From: Neolewinella agarilytica
GTDB taxonomy: Bacteria > Bacteroidota > Bacteroidia > Chitinophagales > Saprospiraceae
Length of the DNA: 64,000 nucleotides
Assembly: GCF_900110645.1 (NCBI RefSeq)
Contig: NZ_FOFB01000009.1
Location: 8,517 to 72,516, forward strand
Direction of reading: 5' to 3'
Part shown: piece by piece, positions 20,198 through 27,837 of the stretch
Numbering within the stretch: the first letter of the stretch is position 1
Layout: the number at the start of each line of letters is the position of its first letter
Translations under genes and position numbers: made by a program
Notes under the pieces: generated by a model
Databases searched by the model: none
What the model was told of the DNA's origin: nothing
Seen by the model: the letters and a program-made list of their open reading frames with translations, nothing else

Positions 20198-21307
20198 CTA
20201 TTCCGGCCAGCCTTCGGGGCGTTCTGATGAGCGGCCGGGTATGTTACAGGGAGCCAGAGGAGGGACACCGGGAGGGGGAATGGGTTCGGTGAAAATGTTG
20301 TTGTCAAAAGTCAATGGTGAACCGATATCCAGAGTGCGGAGAATAAAGCTTCTGCGACGACCAGAAGCTGCTGCGCCCAGATAACCGAGTACCGTTCGTC
20401 CTTCGGGGTTCGCATTGCGAACGTTCCCGTTCAGGGCTGCAGGAATAGTTGGGTTTAAGCCCGAGCTGCCGGTAACCAGGTCCTGGATCACTTTCCCGTA
20501 ATCAAAAGCGGCCTCGGTAATACTTCTCAGTTCTGCTTCTACTAACAAACCGCCAATGGCGTCAAAGGTCACGCCTCCGATGGGTACATCCCGAAGGGCG
20601 TTGCCATCGTACAGGGCGTCCGAAGAATAGGTAGTTGCCAGGCCTTCGGTCAGGGAATAGCATTCATCGGTGTCACAGTAATAATCATACCGTGGCCGTA
20701 CGCTTGGGTCGGAAACACACACAACACCATTGTACCTGCCCCGGGGGCAGGAAATGCAGACGATCACCTCTTCCCAGAATCGAAAGTCGTAGGCGTAATA
20801 GTTTTTTTCTCCGGCGGGATCCTGGTAGTCAATGAAAATTTCAAAGCGGGGGATGAACCGGTTACGCCCTTCATCAAAAATGGAATTTTGCTTAAAGAGA
20901 AGGTTGACAGCATCCACTTCCACGGGCATCGGTATGGTCTCAGGTTCGGAGATAATCGATGTGCCATCGGGAAGGGTAATGTCAAAAGACCAGCGCTCGC
21001 CGGGGCTGGTTACAAAGTCCTCCGGAGGAGCATATTTTCCTTTTTCAGCATCGGTCAACTGCCAACTTACGCTCCTGCCATCTGACCTTACACTAAGGAC
21101 CTCCGCCCCTTCAATCCCTTCGAAAGTAAGGTCCGCAGTTTCAAACCGGCTCTCGCTAAGCCTGATCTCACTACCGCTGCCACCTGCCAGGATATTTCCT
21201 TCTGCCAGGTAGAAAGCTTCATTTATCCGGAACTCCGGTGTAGTGGGCTCCAGGCAGGAGGGAAGGGCAACTGCGACTAGCAGCAGAGAGAAAAAGTGTT
21301 TTAGCAT
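20198..21307 (-). CDS. DUF4249-family outer-membrane-associated lipoprotein
   Basis: 369 residues with a lipoprotein signal ending ALPSCLEP (lipobox cysteine at about residue 17). The body matches DUF4249 in layout: an early beta domain, ERWSFDITLPDGTSIISEPETIP, and a cysteine-rich central segment (CISCPRGRYNG, then CDTDECYSL) with about six cysteines. DUF4249 proteins commonly sit next to a TonB receptor in Bacteroidota and are thought to act as its surface partner; the biochemical role is not established. It is 58 bp downstream of the MbnP-like gene and 78 bp upstream of the receptor, all on one strand. Confidence 0.8.
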   Translation of the reverse strand: MLKHFFSLLLVAVALPSCLEPTTPEFRINEAFYLAEGNILAGGSGSEIRLSESRFETADLTFEGIEGAEVLSVRSDGRSVSWQLTDAEKGKYAPPEDFVTSPGERWSFDITLPDGTSIISEPETIPMPVEVDAVNLLFKQNSIFDEGRNRFIPRFEIFIDYQDPAGEKNYYAYDFRFWEEVIVCISCPRGRYNGVVCVSDPSVRPRYDYYCDTDECYSLTEGLATTYSSDALYDGNALRDVPIGGVTFDAIGGLLVEAELRSITEAAFDYGKVIQDLVTGSSGLNPTIPAALNGNVRNANPEGRTVLGYLGAAASGRRRSFILRTLDIGSPLTFDNNIFTEPIPPPGVPPLAPCNIPGRSSERPEGWPE

Positions 21308-21323
21308 GATCGGGGTGTTACAC

Positions 21324-21331
21324 TAAAGGTA
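21324..21331 (-). promoter_or_regulatory. Possible -7 box before the DUF4249 gene
   Basis: Read on the - strand this is TACCTTTA, one mismatch from TAnnTTTG, 16 nt before the start codon. It could be an internal operon promoter; no -33 TTTG was seen at the right spacing. Confidence 0.3.
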
Positions 21332-21365
21332 ACGCCCGGGAATGAAATTCGCGGCTTAGGCTGGG

Positions 21366-22178
21366 TTAGCGGACCCCGATGATGGTAAACATCCCCGGCA
21401 AAAATTCCCCAATCCGCTCAGGCTCGGTGGCCAGGTTTACGTTGCCAAATACCGTTTGGTAATCAGCCGCTAACTCAACGGTCAGGTTACTGCCACGAAC
21501 GGGTTCTACGGCGGTCGGGAAATCCAGCAATAAGGGAGCGGTGTCGTAGAGGTCGACCCGGACGGTATCGTTCGTCTCCGTCAGCACAAATTCAGCACTG
21601 GCCGTCAGGTAACCATTCCCGTCGTTGAAATTGAGCAGGTTGATTTGGGTGGACAGCGGTGAGTCAGAGGGAGCTGAGGGTGGGTAGACGTCGTTAAAAA
21701 CATCGCTCATTCCCACCAAACCCTGCACCTGCGTCAGCGCCTCCGACCCCGTCCGCAAAGTTCCTACGGACGCGGTCGGAGAACCCGAGGAAGAAGCCAG
21801 AATGAGATTGGCGTTCAGCTCCGTTGTGATGGTGTCCGTTCCGGAAATGACGCCTACTTCGACGACATTTTCTGGTGTGGGCAAAAAGTTGTCTCCGGCC
21901 ACCAACTCCAGTTCACTCAGGTAGACCCGGAAGCGAATGATGCGAAATTGATTCAACGCTCCGTCCGTGAAAGTGTCCGCCAGGGTGAATATCTCATCGC
22001 CCCAGAATCGCTGCGGATCGAGGCTAAAAGTAGGGTAGGTGCAGCAGTCGTCCGGACAGGCTTCGTCAGCACGCAGGTCATAGTTCGTTGCATCGGGGTC
22101 GAGGCAATCGATCCGGTCTTCGTAACAGCTGGCAGCAAGGAGGGGAAGAAAGAGGAAAAGCAAAAAACGACGAGGCAT
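21366..22178 (-). CDS. MbnP-like lipoprotein (putative metal-binding)
   Basis: 270 residues with a lipoprotein signal ending LAASCYED. Residues about 22-48 form a short cysteine motif of the DPDATNYD...CC type that often precedes other domains in Bacteroidota lipoproteins. The rest resembles the MbnP family (RIIRFRVYLSELELV near the start, then a beta-rich body). MbnP proteins are periplasmic or outer-membrane partners in copper/methanobactin systems, where they bind copper through an oxidised tryptophan; an MbnH peroxidase would be the usual partner, and none is in this window. It is first in the operon with DUF4249 and a TonB receptor. Family assignment is from memory of the motif and is moderately sure; metal binding is inference. 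Confidence 0.6.
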   Translation of the reverse strand: MPRRFLLFLFLPLLAASCYEDRIDCLDPDATNYDLRADEACPDDCCTYPTFSLDPQRFWGDEIFTLADTFTDGALNQFRIIRFRVYLSELELVAGDNFLPTPENVVEVGVISGTDTITTELNANLILASSSGSPTASVGTLRTGSEALTQVQGLVGMSDVFNDVYPPSAPSDSPLSTQINLLNFNDGNGYLTASAEFVLTETNDTVRVDLYDTAPLLLDFPTAVEPVRGSNLTVELAADYQTVFGNVNLATEPERIGEFLPGMFTIIGVR

Positions 22179-22201
22179 GAAGATTGGCTTTGGGAGAAGC
22201 G

Positions 22202-22209
22202 CAAAGTTA
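22202..22209 (-). promoter_or_regulatory. -7 promoter box for the MbnP-DUF4249-TonB receptor operon
   Basis: On the - strand this reads TAACTTTG followed by C, a perfect TAnnTTTGC, 23 nt before the start codon at 22178. No TTTG was found 19-21 bp upstream. Confidence 0.5.
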
Positions 22210-22274
22210 GCCGATTCGGTGGTGGTAGTGTTTTAGGAAAGGGTTAAATGAAGTAAAAAGCTGCTTTACGTAAA

Positions 22275-22305
22275 ATGCGAGAATGACCTTTGGTCATTCT
22301 CGCAT
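22275..22305 (-). terminator. Perfect 14-bp hairpin downstream of cysN
   Basis: ATGCGAGAATGACC pairs perfectly with GGTCATTCTCGCAT over a three-base loop. On the - strand it is followed by TTTTACG, a weak T-run, so it may terminate the cysCDN transcript; it could instead be a stabilising or dispersed hairpin. Confidence 0.5.
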
Positions 22306-22375
22306 CTACAGAAGGCCGTCTATAAGAAAAAGGAGCGCAGCAACCTTTTTCGTCTACGAGCGCGCAGCGAATCTA
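22306..22375 (-). repeat. Stop-codon-anchored repeat after cysN
   Basis: Read on the - strand: TTTAGATTCGCTGCGCGC, then TAGACGAAAAAGG, TGCTGCGCTCC and TTATAGACGGCC. It aligns with the elements after dcd (26838) and ilvE (45443). The cysN stop TAG is the first part of the repeat. Confidence 0.6.
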
Positions 22376-23635
22376 AATCACCATGCCCGCAGCCACCGTT
22401 TCGTTCGTCTGCTCATTGATGAGAATAACGGAACCGGTAATGCGGTTTTTGCGGTAAGGATCGGTGAATAGGGGAGCCGTCGTCCGCAGCAGTACGCGAC
22501 CGATGTCGTTCATCTTGATGTCCTTGTTCTCTTCGTCACGGGAGAGGCTGTTGATGTCCAGCCGGTAGCGGACTTCTTTGATTTTACAGCGAGCTTCCTT
22601 GGTGGTGTGCATGATGGCATAAGTCCCACCGGGTTGGAGAGGCTTTTCGTTGAACCAACAGAGCATTACCTCTACATCCTGACCAACGTCTGCCTGGTTG
22701 TTGTCGCGAACGATCATATCACCGCGGCTGATGTCGATATCGTCTTCCAGCAGTAGCGTAACGGACATCGGCGGGTAAGCCTCTTCCAGTTCGCCATCGA
22801 AGCTGTCGATTTTAGCAATGGTAGAGCTGAAACCACTGGGTAGTACGGTTACTTTGTCACCTTTTTTCCAAACACCACCGGCAATCCGACCGGCGTATCC
22901 ACGGTAGTCATGGTACTCGTCGCTGTAAGGGCGAATGACCGTCTGCACGGGGAAGCGGCAGTCAATGAAGTTGTTGTCGGAGCCAATGTGAACGTTCTCC
23001 AGCGAGTAGAGCAGGGTAGAGCCGCCGTACCAGTCCATGTTCGTGCTTTCTTCCACTACGTTGTCTCCGAGGAGAGCAGACATCGGGATGAAGTCAATGT
23101 CTTTGACGTCTAAGCGGTGGCTGAAAGTCTGGAAATCTTCCTTGATCTTGTTGTAGGCTTCTTCCTTGAAGTCCACCAGGTCCATCTTGTTAATACAGAC
23201 GATCAGGTGAGGAATCTGCAGCAGGCTGGCGATGAAACAGTGGCGCCGGGTCTGCTCTACTACGCCATGGCGGGCGTCGATAAGAATCAAAGCGACGTTA
23301 GCCGTACTGGCACCCGTTACCATGTTTCGGGTGTACTGAATGTGGCCGGGAGTATCGGCAATGATAAACTTCCGCTTTGGCGTAGCGAAGTAGCGGTAAG
23401 CTACGTCAATCGTGATGCCTTGTTCGCGTTCGGCTTTGAGACCGTCCGTTAGCAGAGCGAGGTTAACGCCTTCCTCTCCACGCTTGGAGCTCGTGGTGGC
23501 GATTTGCTCGTACTGGTCTTCAAAGATGGACTTTGAGTCATACAGGAGGCGGCCGATAAGGGTTGATTTTCCATCGTCGACGGAGCCGGCGGTGGTGAAG
23601 CGGAGAAGTTCCGTATTTTCTATATGTAAGCTCAT
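22373..23635 (-). CDS. cysN: Sulfate adenylyltransferase subunit 1 (GTPase)
   Basis: 420 residues from the ATG at 23635. An upstream in-frame start at 23722 would add 29 residues of low-complexity repeat DNA and is rejected because the conserved N-terminus begins just before TAGSVDDGKSTLIGRLL. CysN is an EF-Tu-like GTPase: P-loop at about 16-23 (GSVDDGKS), switch II DTPGH (about 93-97), NKMD (about 148-151), followed by two beta-barrel domains. With CysD it makes adenosine 5'-phosphosulfate from ATP and sulfate, GTP hydrolysis driving the reaction. It has no fused APS kinase domain; that activity is the separate cysC. It is the last gene of cysC-cysD-cysN. The stop codon lies in a dispersed repeat. 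Confidence 0.97.
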   Translation of the reverse strand: MSLHIENTELLRFTTAGSVDDGKSTLIGRLLYDSKSIFEDQYEQIATTSSKRGEEGVNLALLTDGLKAEREQGITIDVAYRYFATPKRKFIIADTPGHIQYTRNMVTGASTANVALILIDARHGVVEQTRRHCFIASLLQIPHLIVCINKMDLVDFKEEAYNKIKEDFQTFSHRLDVKDIDFIPMSALLGDNVVEESTNMDWYGGSTLLYSLENVHIGSDNNFIDCRFPVQTVIRPYSDEYHDYRGYAGRIAGGVWKKGDKVTVLPSGFSSTIAKIDSFDGELEEAYPPMSVTLLLEDDIDISRGDMIVRDNNQADVGQDVEVMLCWFNEKPLQPGGTYAIMHTTKEARCKIKEVRYRLDINSLSRDEENKDIKMNDIGRVLLRTTAPLFTDPYRKNRITGSVILINEQTNETVAAGMVI

Positions 23636-23767
23636 TGCTGAGTATATTTTGGGGTTGGGGGGAATGAGGGCGCCGGAGCGCGGGTGCAGGGGGAGTTGTA
23701 GAAAGCAGTGGGGCGCAAACATATATCACGCCTCCAGCATGCGGGAGCCTATCAGACTGCTGAACTA
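23636..23767 (-). repeat. cysD-cysN spacer made of two dispersed repeats
   Basis: Positions 23668-23713 (GGCGCCGGAGCGCGGGTGCA, then GGGGGAGTTGTAGAAAGCAG) are a diverged copy of the element at 27794-27836. Positions 23732-23766 (GCCTCCAGCATGCGGGAGCC, then TATCAGACTGC) are a diverged copy of the arm at 26226-26279. The spacer thus looks repeat-built rather than regulatory. Confidence 0.55.
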
Positions 23768-24679
23768 CTAGAAGTACCCTGCCTTCTTACGGTCTTCCAT
23801 AGCGGTTTCGGAGCGCTTGTCATCCGCACGTCCGCCACGCTCCGTCTGGCGAGCCATGGAAACTTCAGCGATAATGTCTTCCAGTGTGGAAGCCTCTGAG
23901 CGCCAAACACCGGTAGTCGTAATGTCACCAATGGTACGGCAACGTACCTTGAGGGTTTCTACTTTCTCTTCTTCCCGGACGGGGATGAGGCCTCCTTCCG
24001 TAGCGAGGAGCATTCCATCACGGTGGATAACTTCACGTTCGTGGGCGAAATAAAGGCTGGGTAACTCCACCTTCTCCATGGCGAGGTACTGCCAAACGTC
24101 AAGCTCCGTCCAGTTAGAGATGGGGAAGATCCGGAAGTGCTCACCGTAGAGCTTACGACCGTTGAAGAGGTTCCACAGCTCGGGGCGCTGGTTCTTGGGG
24201 TCCCACTGTCCGAACTCATCGCGGTGGCTGAAGAAGCGTTCTTTAGCGCGGGCCTTCTCTTCGTCCCGGCGGCCACCACCGAGGGCAGCATCGTATTTTC
24301 CGTCTTCGAGCGACTTCAGCAGTACGGCCGTCTGGAGGTAGTTACGAGTGGCGTTGAAGCCGGTTTCTTCGCGAACCATGCCGCTGTCAATGGCTTCCTG
24401 AACGGAACCCACTACGAGCTTAGCACCGATGCGCTCAACCAAAGCGTCCCGGTAATCCAGGGCTTCTTGAAAGTTGTGGCCCGTGTCAACGTGTAGTAAC
24501 GTGAAGGGGATCTTTGCCGGATGGAAGGCTTTTACGGCCAGGTGAACCATCAGGATGGAGTCTTTACCACCGCTGAAAAGCAATACGGGATTTTCAAATT
24601 GAGCGGCTACTTCGCGTAAGACGAAGATTGACTCAGACTCTAATTCCCGTAGGTGATTAAGTTGGTAGGTGGAGGACAT
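23768..24679 (-). CDS. cysD: Sulfate adenylyltransferase subunit 2 (ATP pyrophosphatase)
   Basis: 303 residues, the usual length. The PP-loop SGGKDS (about residues 36-41) and LHVDTGHNFQEALDYRD are diagnostic of CysD; the C-terminal part contains GRRDEEKARAKER and RCRTIGDITTTG. It catalyses formation of APS and pyrophosphate from sulfate and ATP together with CysN. The ATG at 24679 directly precedes SSTYQLNHLRELESESI, the conserved start. It is 48 bp after cysC; the spacer contains the direct repeat GTAGTATTG...AGTCTGGTAG. Confidence 0.97.
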   Translation of the reverse strand: MSSTYQLNHLRELESESIFVLREVAAQFENPVLLFSGGKDSILMVHLAVKAFHPAKIPFTLLHVDTGHNFQEALDYRDALVERIGAKLVVGSVQEAIDSGMVREETGFNATRNYLQTAVLLKSLEDGKYDAALGGGRRDEEKARAKERFFSHRDEFGQWDPKNQRPELWNLFNGRKLYGEHFRIFPISNWTELDVWQYLAMEKVELPSLYFAHEREVIHRDGMLLATEGGLIPVREEEKVETLKVRCRTIGDITTTGVWRSEASTLEDIIAEVSMARQTERGGRADDKRSETAMEDRKKAGYF

Positions 24680-24727
24680 GGTGTAGTATTGTAGTCTGGT
24701 AGTATTGAAGTCTGGTAGACTGCTATG

Positions 24728-25324
24728 TCAGAGAGATAATTTTTGCCGAATGGCCTGAACAACTTCAGCGGCGGAAGCTTCCACCGTTTGATTTTCTGTT
24801 TTTAGATCGAGGAAGGGGTTTTCCGGAGCTTCGTAGGGGCTGTCAATTCCGGTGAAGTTTTTAATCTCACCGGCGCGGGCCTTTGCGTAGAGGCCTTTAA
24901 CGTCCCTTGCTTCGCAAACGGCCAGGGGAGTATTGACGAAGACCTCGAGAAAGTCTTCCTGGCTGATGATATCGCGGGCCATCGCGCGGATCGCGCGGGT
25001 AGGACTTACGAACGAACACAGCACCTGCGCGCCGGCGGCCGCAAAAAGCTTAGCCGTTTCCGCAATCCTGCGGATGTTTTCCTGACGATCTTCAATGCTG
25101 AAACCCAGATCTCCGCAGAGACCCGTTCGTACATTATCCCCGTCGAGCAATACCACAAAGTGGCCCGCTTCGAAAAGCTCCCGTTCTACTGCCGCTGCAA
25201 TGGTACTCTTACCGCTTCCGGAGAGCCCCGTCAACCAGATTACACCGGCACGGTGGCCGTTGCTGGCTTCCCGCTCGCTGCGTTGAACAATCCGATCGTG
25301 GATGGGGTGAATGTTTTCAGCCAA
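24728..25324 (-). CDS. cysC: Adenylylsulfate (APS) kinase
   Basis: 198 residues. It has a P-loop GLSGSGKS (about 33-40), the DGDNVR motif (about 60-65), the APS-binding [15 protein letters not shown], and the C-terminal lid with [23 protein letters not shown]. It phosphorylates APS to PAPS in the cytoplasm. It is the first gene of the operon, with a promoter box just upstream. No PAPS/APS reductase or sulfite reductase gene is in this window, so whether PAPS feeds cysteine synthesis or sulfotransferases cannot be told here. Confidence 0.97.
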   Translation of the reverse strand: MAENIHPIHDRIVQRSEREASNGHRAGVIWLTGLSGSGKSTIAAAVERELFEAGHFVVLLDGDNVRTGLCGDLGFSIEDRQENIRRIAETAKLFAAAGAQVLCSFVSPTRAIRAMARDIISQEDFLEVFVNTPLAVCEARDVKGLYAKARAGEIKNFTGIDSPYEAPENPFLDLKTENQTVEASAAEVVQAIRQKLSL

Positions 25325-25347
25325 TTGGACTTAGTTTTAAAGTGGCG

Positions 25348-25380
25348 CAAAGATACGCCGGGTCTATCCGATTAACCCAA
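25348..25380 (-). promoter_or_regulatory. Promoter of cysC-cysD-cysN
   Basis: On the - strand TATCTTTGC (box at 25355-25348) is a perfect TAnnTTTG box, with TTG at 25380-25378, 22 bp upstream. The predicted leader to the ATG at 25324 is about 15-20 nt. Confidence 0.6.
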
Positions 25381-25485
25381 TAAAACACTAGGTTTAAGCA
25401 TGTTCAAGAGTTCATATGAAGAAGTCTATGGCTCTTGATTCCTTTAAACGCGGCTTTTTTGGCAACTAGCCACTACCTTGGGCGA

Positions 25486-26145
25486 ATGAAAACTGCCTTT
25501 TCTTATTTTGGTCGGCTTCTGCTTTTTGTCATTGCCTTTCTTGTCTTATATGTCGGCCTTTCGTTTCTGCTTTCTTACATCCCAACCAGTGATAAGTCCG
25601 CAAAAGGGAACGGATCCCGCACCATTTACCTTTTCTCCAATGGTGTGCACCTGGATATTGTCGTTCCGGTAGGCATGGTCCCCACTGACCTGCGGCAGCA
25701 GCTGCGGCCCGCCAGCAGCACGGAACTGCTGGCTTTTGGCTGGGGAGACAAGGGCTTCTATCTCGATACACCTACCTGGGCAGAACTCCGGGCAAGTGTT
25801 GCCGTCAAGGCCATGTTTTTGCCCAGCCCCACGGCCATGCACGTTACGGAGCACCAGCAGGTGCACAGCACCTGGTCTAAAGCAGAGATCAGCCAGGAGC
25901 AGTTAGATCAACTGTTTACCTACATTCTTTCATCGTTCAAGACAACAGCCAGCGGTGAGATTATCGAAATCAAAGATGCTGGCTATACCCCGCAAGACCG
26001 TTTTTACGAAGCGCACGGAAATTACTCCTGTTTTAAAACCTGCAATACCTGGGTAAACAAAGCCATGAAGGTGATTGGCGTGAAGACGGCCATTTGGACA
26101 CCGATGGATAAGGGGGTGTTACGGTATTTGGAGGAAGTGAGGTAG
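25486..26145 (+). CDS. DUF2459 / TIGR02117-family membrane-anchored protein
   Basis: 219 residues from the ATG at 25486; an upstream TTG at 25435 is rejected because the ATG precedes a single N-terminal membrane helix (about 6-28) and a promoter-like TACCTTG box ends 5 nt before it. The conserved body contains YLFSNGVHLDIVVPV, LAFGWGDKGFYLDTP and a C-terminal CFKTCNTWVNKAMK. This family (once called urease-region proteins) is annotated as unknown; the cysteine/histidine pattern suggests a papain-like or hydrolase fold, which I cannot confirm. It stands alone between cysC and dcd. Confidence 0.8.
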   Translation: MKTAFSYFGRLLLFVIAFLVLYVGLSFLLSYIPTSDKSAKGNGSRTIYLFSNGVHLDIVVPVGMVPTDLRQQLRPASSTELLAFGWGDKGFYLDTPTWAELRASVAVKAMFLPSPTAMHVTEHQQVHSTWSKAEISQEQLDQLFTYILSSFKTTASGEIIEIKDAGYTPQDRFYEAHGNYSCFKTCNTWVNKAMKVIGVKTAIWTPMDKGVLRYLEEVR

Positions 26146-26146
26146 T

Positions 26147-26279
26147 CTTTCGGTTCGTCAGTTCTCTGGTCTTTTGGGCTGCCGCACGTTGGAGGCGGCA
26201 ATGGAACACCAATTCACGCTTGTAATGCCTCCAAAATGCGGTAGCCCAACAGACTAACGAACCAACAGACTAATGAACC
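26147..26279. repeat. Long imperfect inverted repeat (46-50 bp arms)
   Basis: The left arm (26147-26197, containing GGTCTTTTGGGCTGCCGCA and TTGGAGGC) pairs with the right arm (26226-26279, GCCTCCAAAATGCGGTAGCC and then CAACAGACTAACGAACC). It could form one large hairpin. Related single arms occur at 23732-23766 and 46634-46665. Confidence 0.75.
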
Positions 26280-26291
26280 AACCCCGCTACT

Positions 26292-26299
26292 TATATTCG
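26292..26299 (+). promoter_or_regulatory. Near-leaderless -7 box before dcd
   Basis: TATATTCG, one mismatch from TAnnTTTG, ends 4 nt before the dcd ATG at 26304. Confidence 0.4.
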
Positions 26300-26303
26300 C
26301 CCC

Positions 26304-26840
26304 ATGATTTGGAGTGATAAAAAAATACTGGCGGCTATTGAGAAAAAGGAGATCGTAATCGAGCCTTTTGACCGCTCAAATTTGGGCACGAACAGCTACG
26401 ATGTTCACTTAGGTAAGTACATCGCCAGGTATAAGGACCATATTCTCGACGCCCGCAGCCACAACGAAATCATCCACGATGAAATCCCGGAGGAAGGTTT
26501 TCTCCTGCACCCGAACACCCTCTACCTGGGCGTTACGCTCGAGTACACGGAGACGCACAGCAGCGTTCCGTTTCTGGAAGGCAAAAGTTCGGTTGGCCGA
26601 CTGGGTATCGACATTCATGCTACGGCTGGAAAAGGAGACGTTGGGTTTTGCAATCACTGGACACTGGAAATCAGCTGTACTCACCCCGTACGCGTTTATG
26701 CCGGAATGCCAATCGGGCAGCTCATTTACTTCGGCGTAGAGGGGGACATTGAAAACTACTACAACAAAAAGGCCAACGCCAAGTATAATAAGGTGCAGGT
26801 GCGCCCCATGGAGTCGATGATGTGGAAGAATAAGTTTTAG
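26304..26840 (+). CDS. dcd: dCTP deaminase
   Basis: 178 residues, family-typical. The core FLEGKSSVGRLG (about 93-104) followed by GDVGF and WTLEIS holds the trimer active site with the catalytic glutamate. It converts dCTP to dUTP and ammonia for dTMP synthesis. Dcd belongs to the dUTPase fold; the missing dUTPase motif and the TLEIS glutamate favour deaminase rather than dUTPase, and the bifunctional form cannot be excluded. The stop TAG at 26838-26840 is also the first part of a dispersed repeat. Confidence 0.95.
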   Translation: MIWSDKKILAAIEKKEIVIEPFDRSNLGTNSYDVHLGKYIARYKDHILDARSHNEIIHDEIPEEGFLLHPNTLYLGVTLEYTETHSSVPFLEGKSSVGRLGIDIHATAGKGDVGFCNHWTLEISCTHPVRVYAGMPIGQLIYFGVEGDIENYYNKKANAKYNKVQVRPMESMMWKNKF

Positions 26841-26908
26841 GCGCTGCGCTTTTAGACGAGAAAGGCGCTTCGCTTCTTTCTCTTGTAGACGGCCTGCGGC
26901 CTTTTAGT
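26838..26908 (+). repeat. Stop-codon-anchored repeat after dcd
   Basis: TAGGCGCTGCGC, TTTTAGACGAGAAAGGCG, CTTCGCTTCTTTCTC, then TTGTAGACGGCCTGCGGCC and TTTTAG. It matches the elements after cysN and ilvE. It contains two small hairpins (AGAAAGGCG...CGCTTCTTTCT and GGCCTGCGGCC). Confidence 0.65.
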
Positions 26909-26930
26909 GTAATCCTCTAAGTATTCAAGT

Positions 26931-27785
26931 ATGACAACGCTGCAGCTTACCCAGCACCTGGTTGATGAAATAGCCCCACTCCTTGGCATGGGGGAAGCGA
27001 ATAGTATTGCCCGCCTGGTGTTGGAAGACGTATTCGGCTGGCGGCGAGGGAGCCACCCACGCAAACTGGATCAGGATGAGCAAATCCTGGCCTGGACAAC
27101 CATCAACAGGCTGAAGGCCGGTGAGCCGGTTCAATATGTGACGGGTGTCGCGGACTTTTACGGGCTACAGCTAAAGGTTACACCAGATGTCTTGATTCCC
27201 CGTCCAGAGACGGAGGAATTGGTGGAATGGGTGTTGGAAGAAAACGGAAGCACTACGCAGCAGGTGGCATTTGACCTGGGAACCGGGTCAGGTTGTATCC
27301 CACTGGCACTGAAGGCACGAAGACCTGGCTGGAAGTGCTTCGGTGCGGATGTTAGCGAGCAGGCACTTGAGCTTGCCCGGGAGAACGCAGAAAAACTGGG
27401 ACTGGAAGTAGGCTTTAGCCGGTTTGACTTGTTGGCGGAGGGGGAATCGATCCCTGCTCCGGTGAGCCTCCTGATTTCTAACCCGCCTTACATTCCGCCT
27501 TCGGAGCGGGAAAAAATGGGGGCATCTACTTTGGCGCATGAGCCGGAGCTGGCACTTTTTGTTCCCGAAGAAGACCCGCTGCTCTTCTATCGCAGGATCC
27601 TTGAGATTGGCCATTCGGCCTTAGCGCAGGGAGGGAAGGTTTACGTCGAAACGAATGAGTTTAACAACGAACGGGTCGCTGCGCTGTTTTCGGAGGCAGG
27701 CTATACTGACGTGGAGCGCCGGCAAGACCTGCAGGGGAAATGGCGAATGGTGCGCGGCAGCAGAAGGGTGAGTGCAAATACCTAG
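26931..27785 (+). CDS. prmC: Peptide chain release factor N5-glutamine methyltransferase
   Basis: 284 residues. An N-terminal helical domain (about 1-85) is followed by a Rossmann SAM-binding domain with motif I FDLGTGSGCIPLAL (about 109-122) and the substrate-glutamine motif NPPYIP (about 184-189). It methylates the GGQ glutamine of RF1 and RF2. RPETEELVEWVLEE, typical of PrmC, comes just before motif I. It lies 90 bp after dcd, separated by a dispersed repeat. The gene is convergent with the next one. Confidence 0.95.
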   Translation: MTTLQLTQHLVDEIAPLLGMGEANSIARLVLEDVFGWRRGSHPRKLDQDEQILAWTTINRLKAGEPVQYVTGVADFYGLQLKVTPDVLIPRPETEELVEWVLEENGSTTQQVAFDLGTGSGCIPLALKARRPGWKCFGADVSEQALELARENAEKLGLEVGFSRFDLLAEGESIPAPVSLLISNPPYIPPSEREKMGASTLAHEPELALFVPEEDPLLFYRRILEIGHSALAQGGKVYVETNEFNNERVAALFSEAGYTDVERRQDLQGKWRMVRGSRRVSANT

Positions 27786-27793
27786 GCAGGCTT

Positions 27794-27836
27794 GGCGCGG
27801 CCGCAGGTGCAAAGGGAAGTTAGAGAAGGCAGTGGC
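27794..27836 (-). repeat. TTTGCACCTGCGGCC dispersed repeat, copy in a convergent gap
   Basis: The + strand reads GGCGCGGCCGCAGGTGCAAA, then GGGAAGTTAGAGAAGGCAG. The core is identical to copies at 44299 and 62612, and the flank matches the copy at 23668. It fills the 52-bp gap between two convergent genes. Confidence 0.7.
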
Positions 27837-27837
27837 C

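Noticed and set aside
20007-20384. ORF on the + strand over the TonB receptor and DUF4249 genes
   Set aside because: It is antisense to two clear genes and has no family resemblance.
23636-23722. Longer cysN start at 23722
   Set aside because: It would translate dispersed-repeat DNA; the conserved protein begins at 23635.
25021-25050. GCACCTGCGCGCCGGCGGCC in cysC
   Set aside because: It codes the conserved AAAGAQV of APS kinase; the match to the dispersed repeat is by chance.
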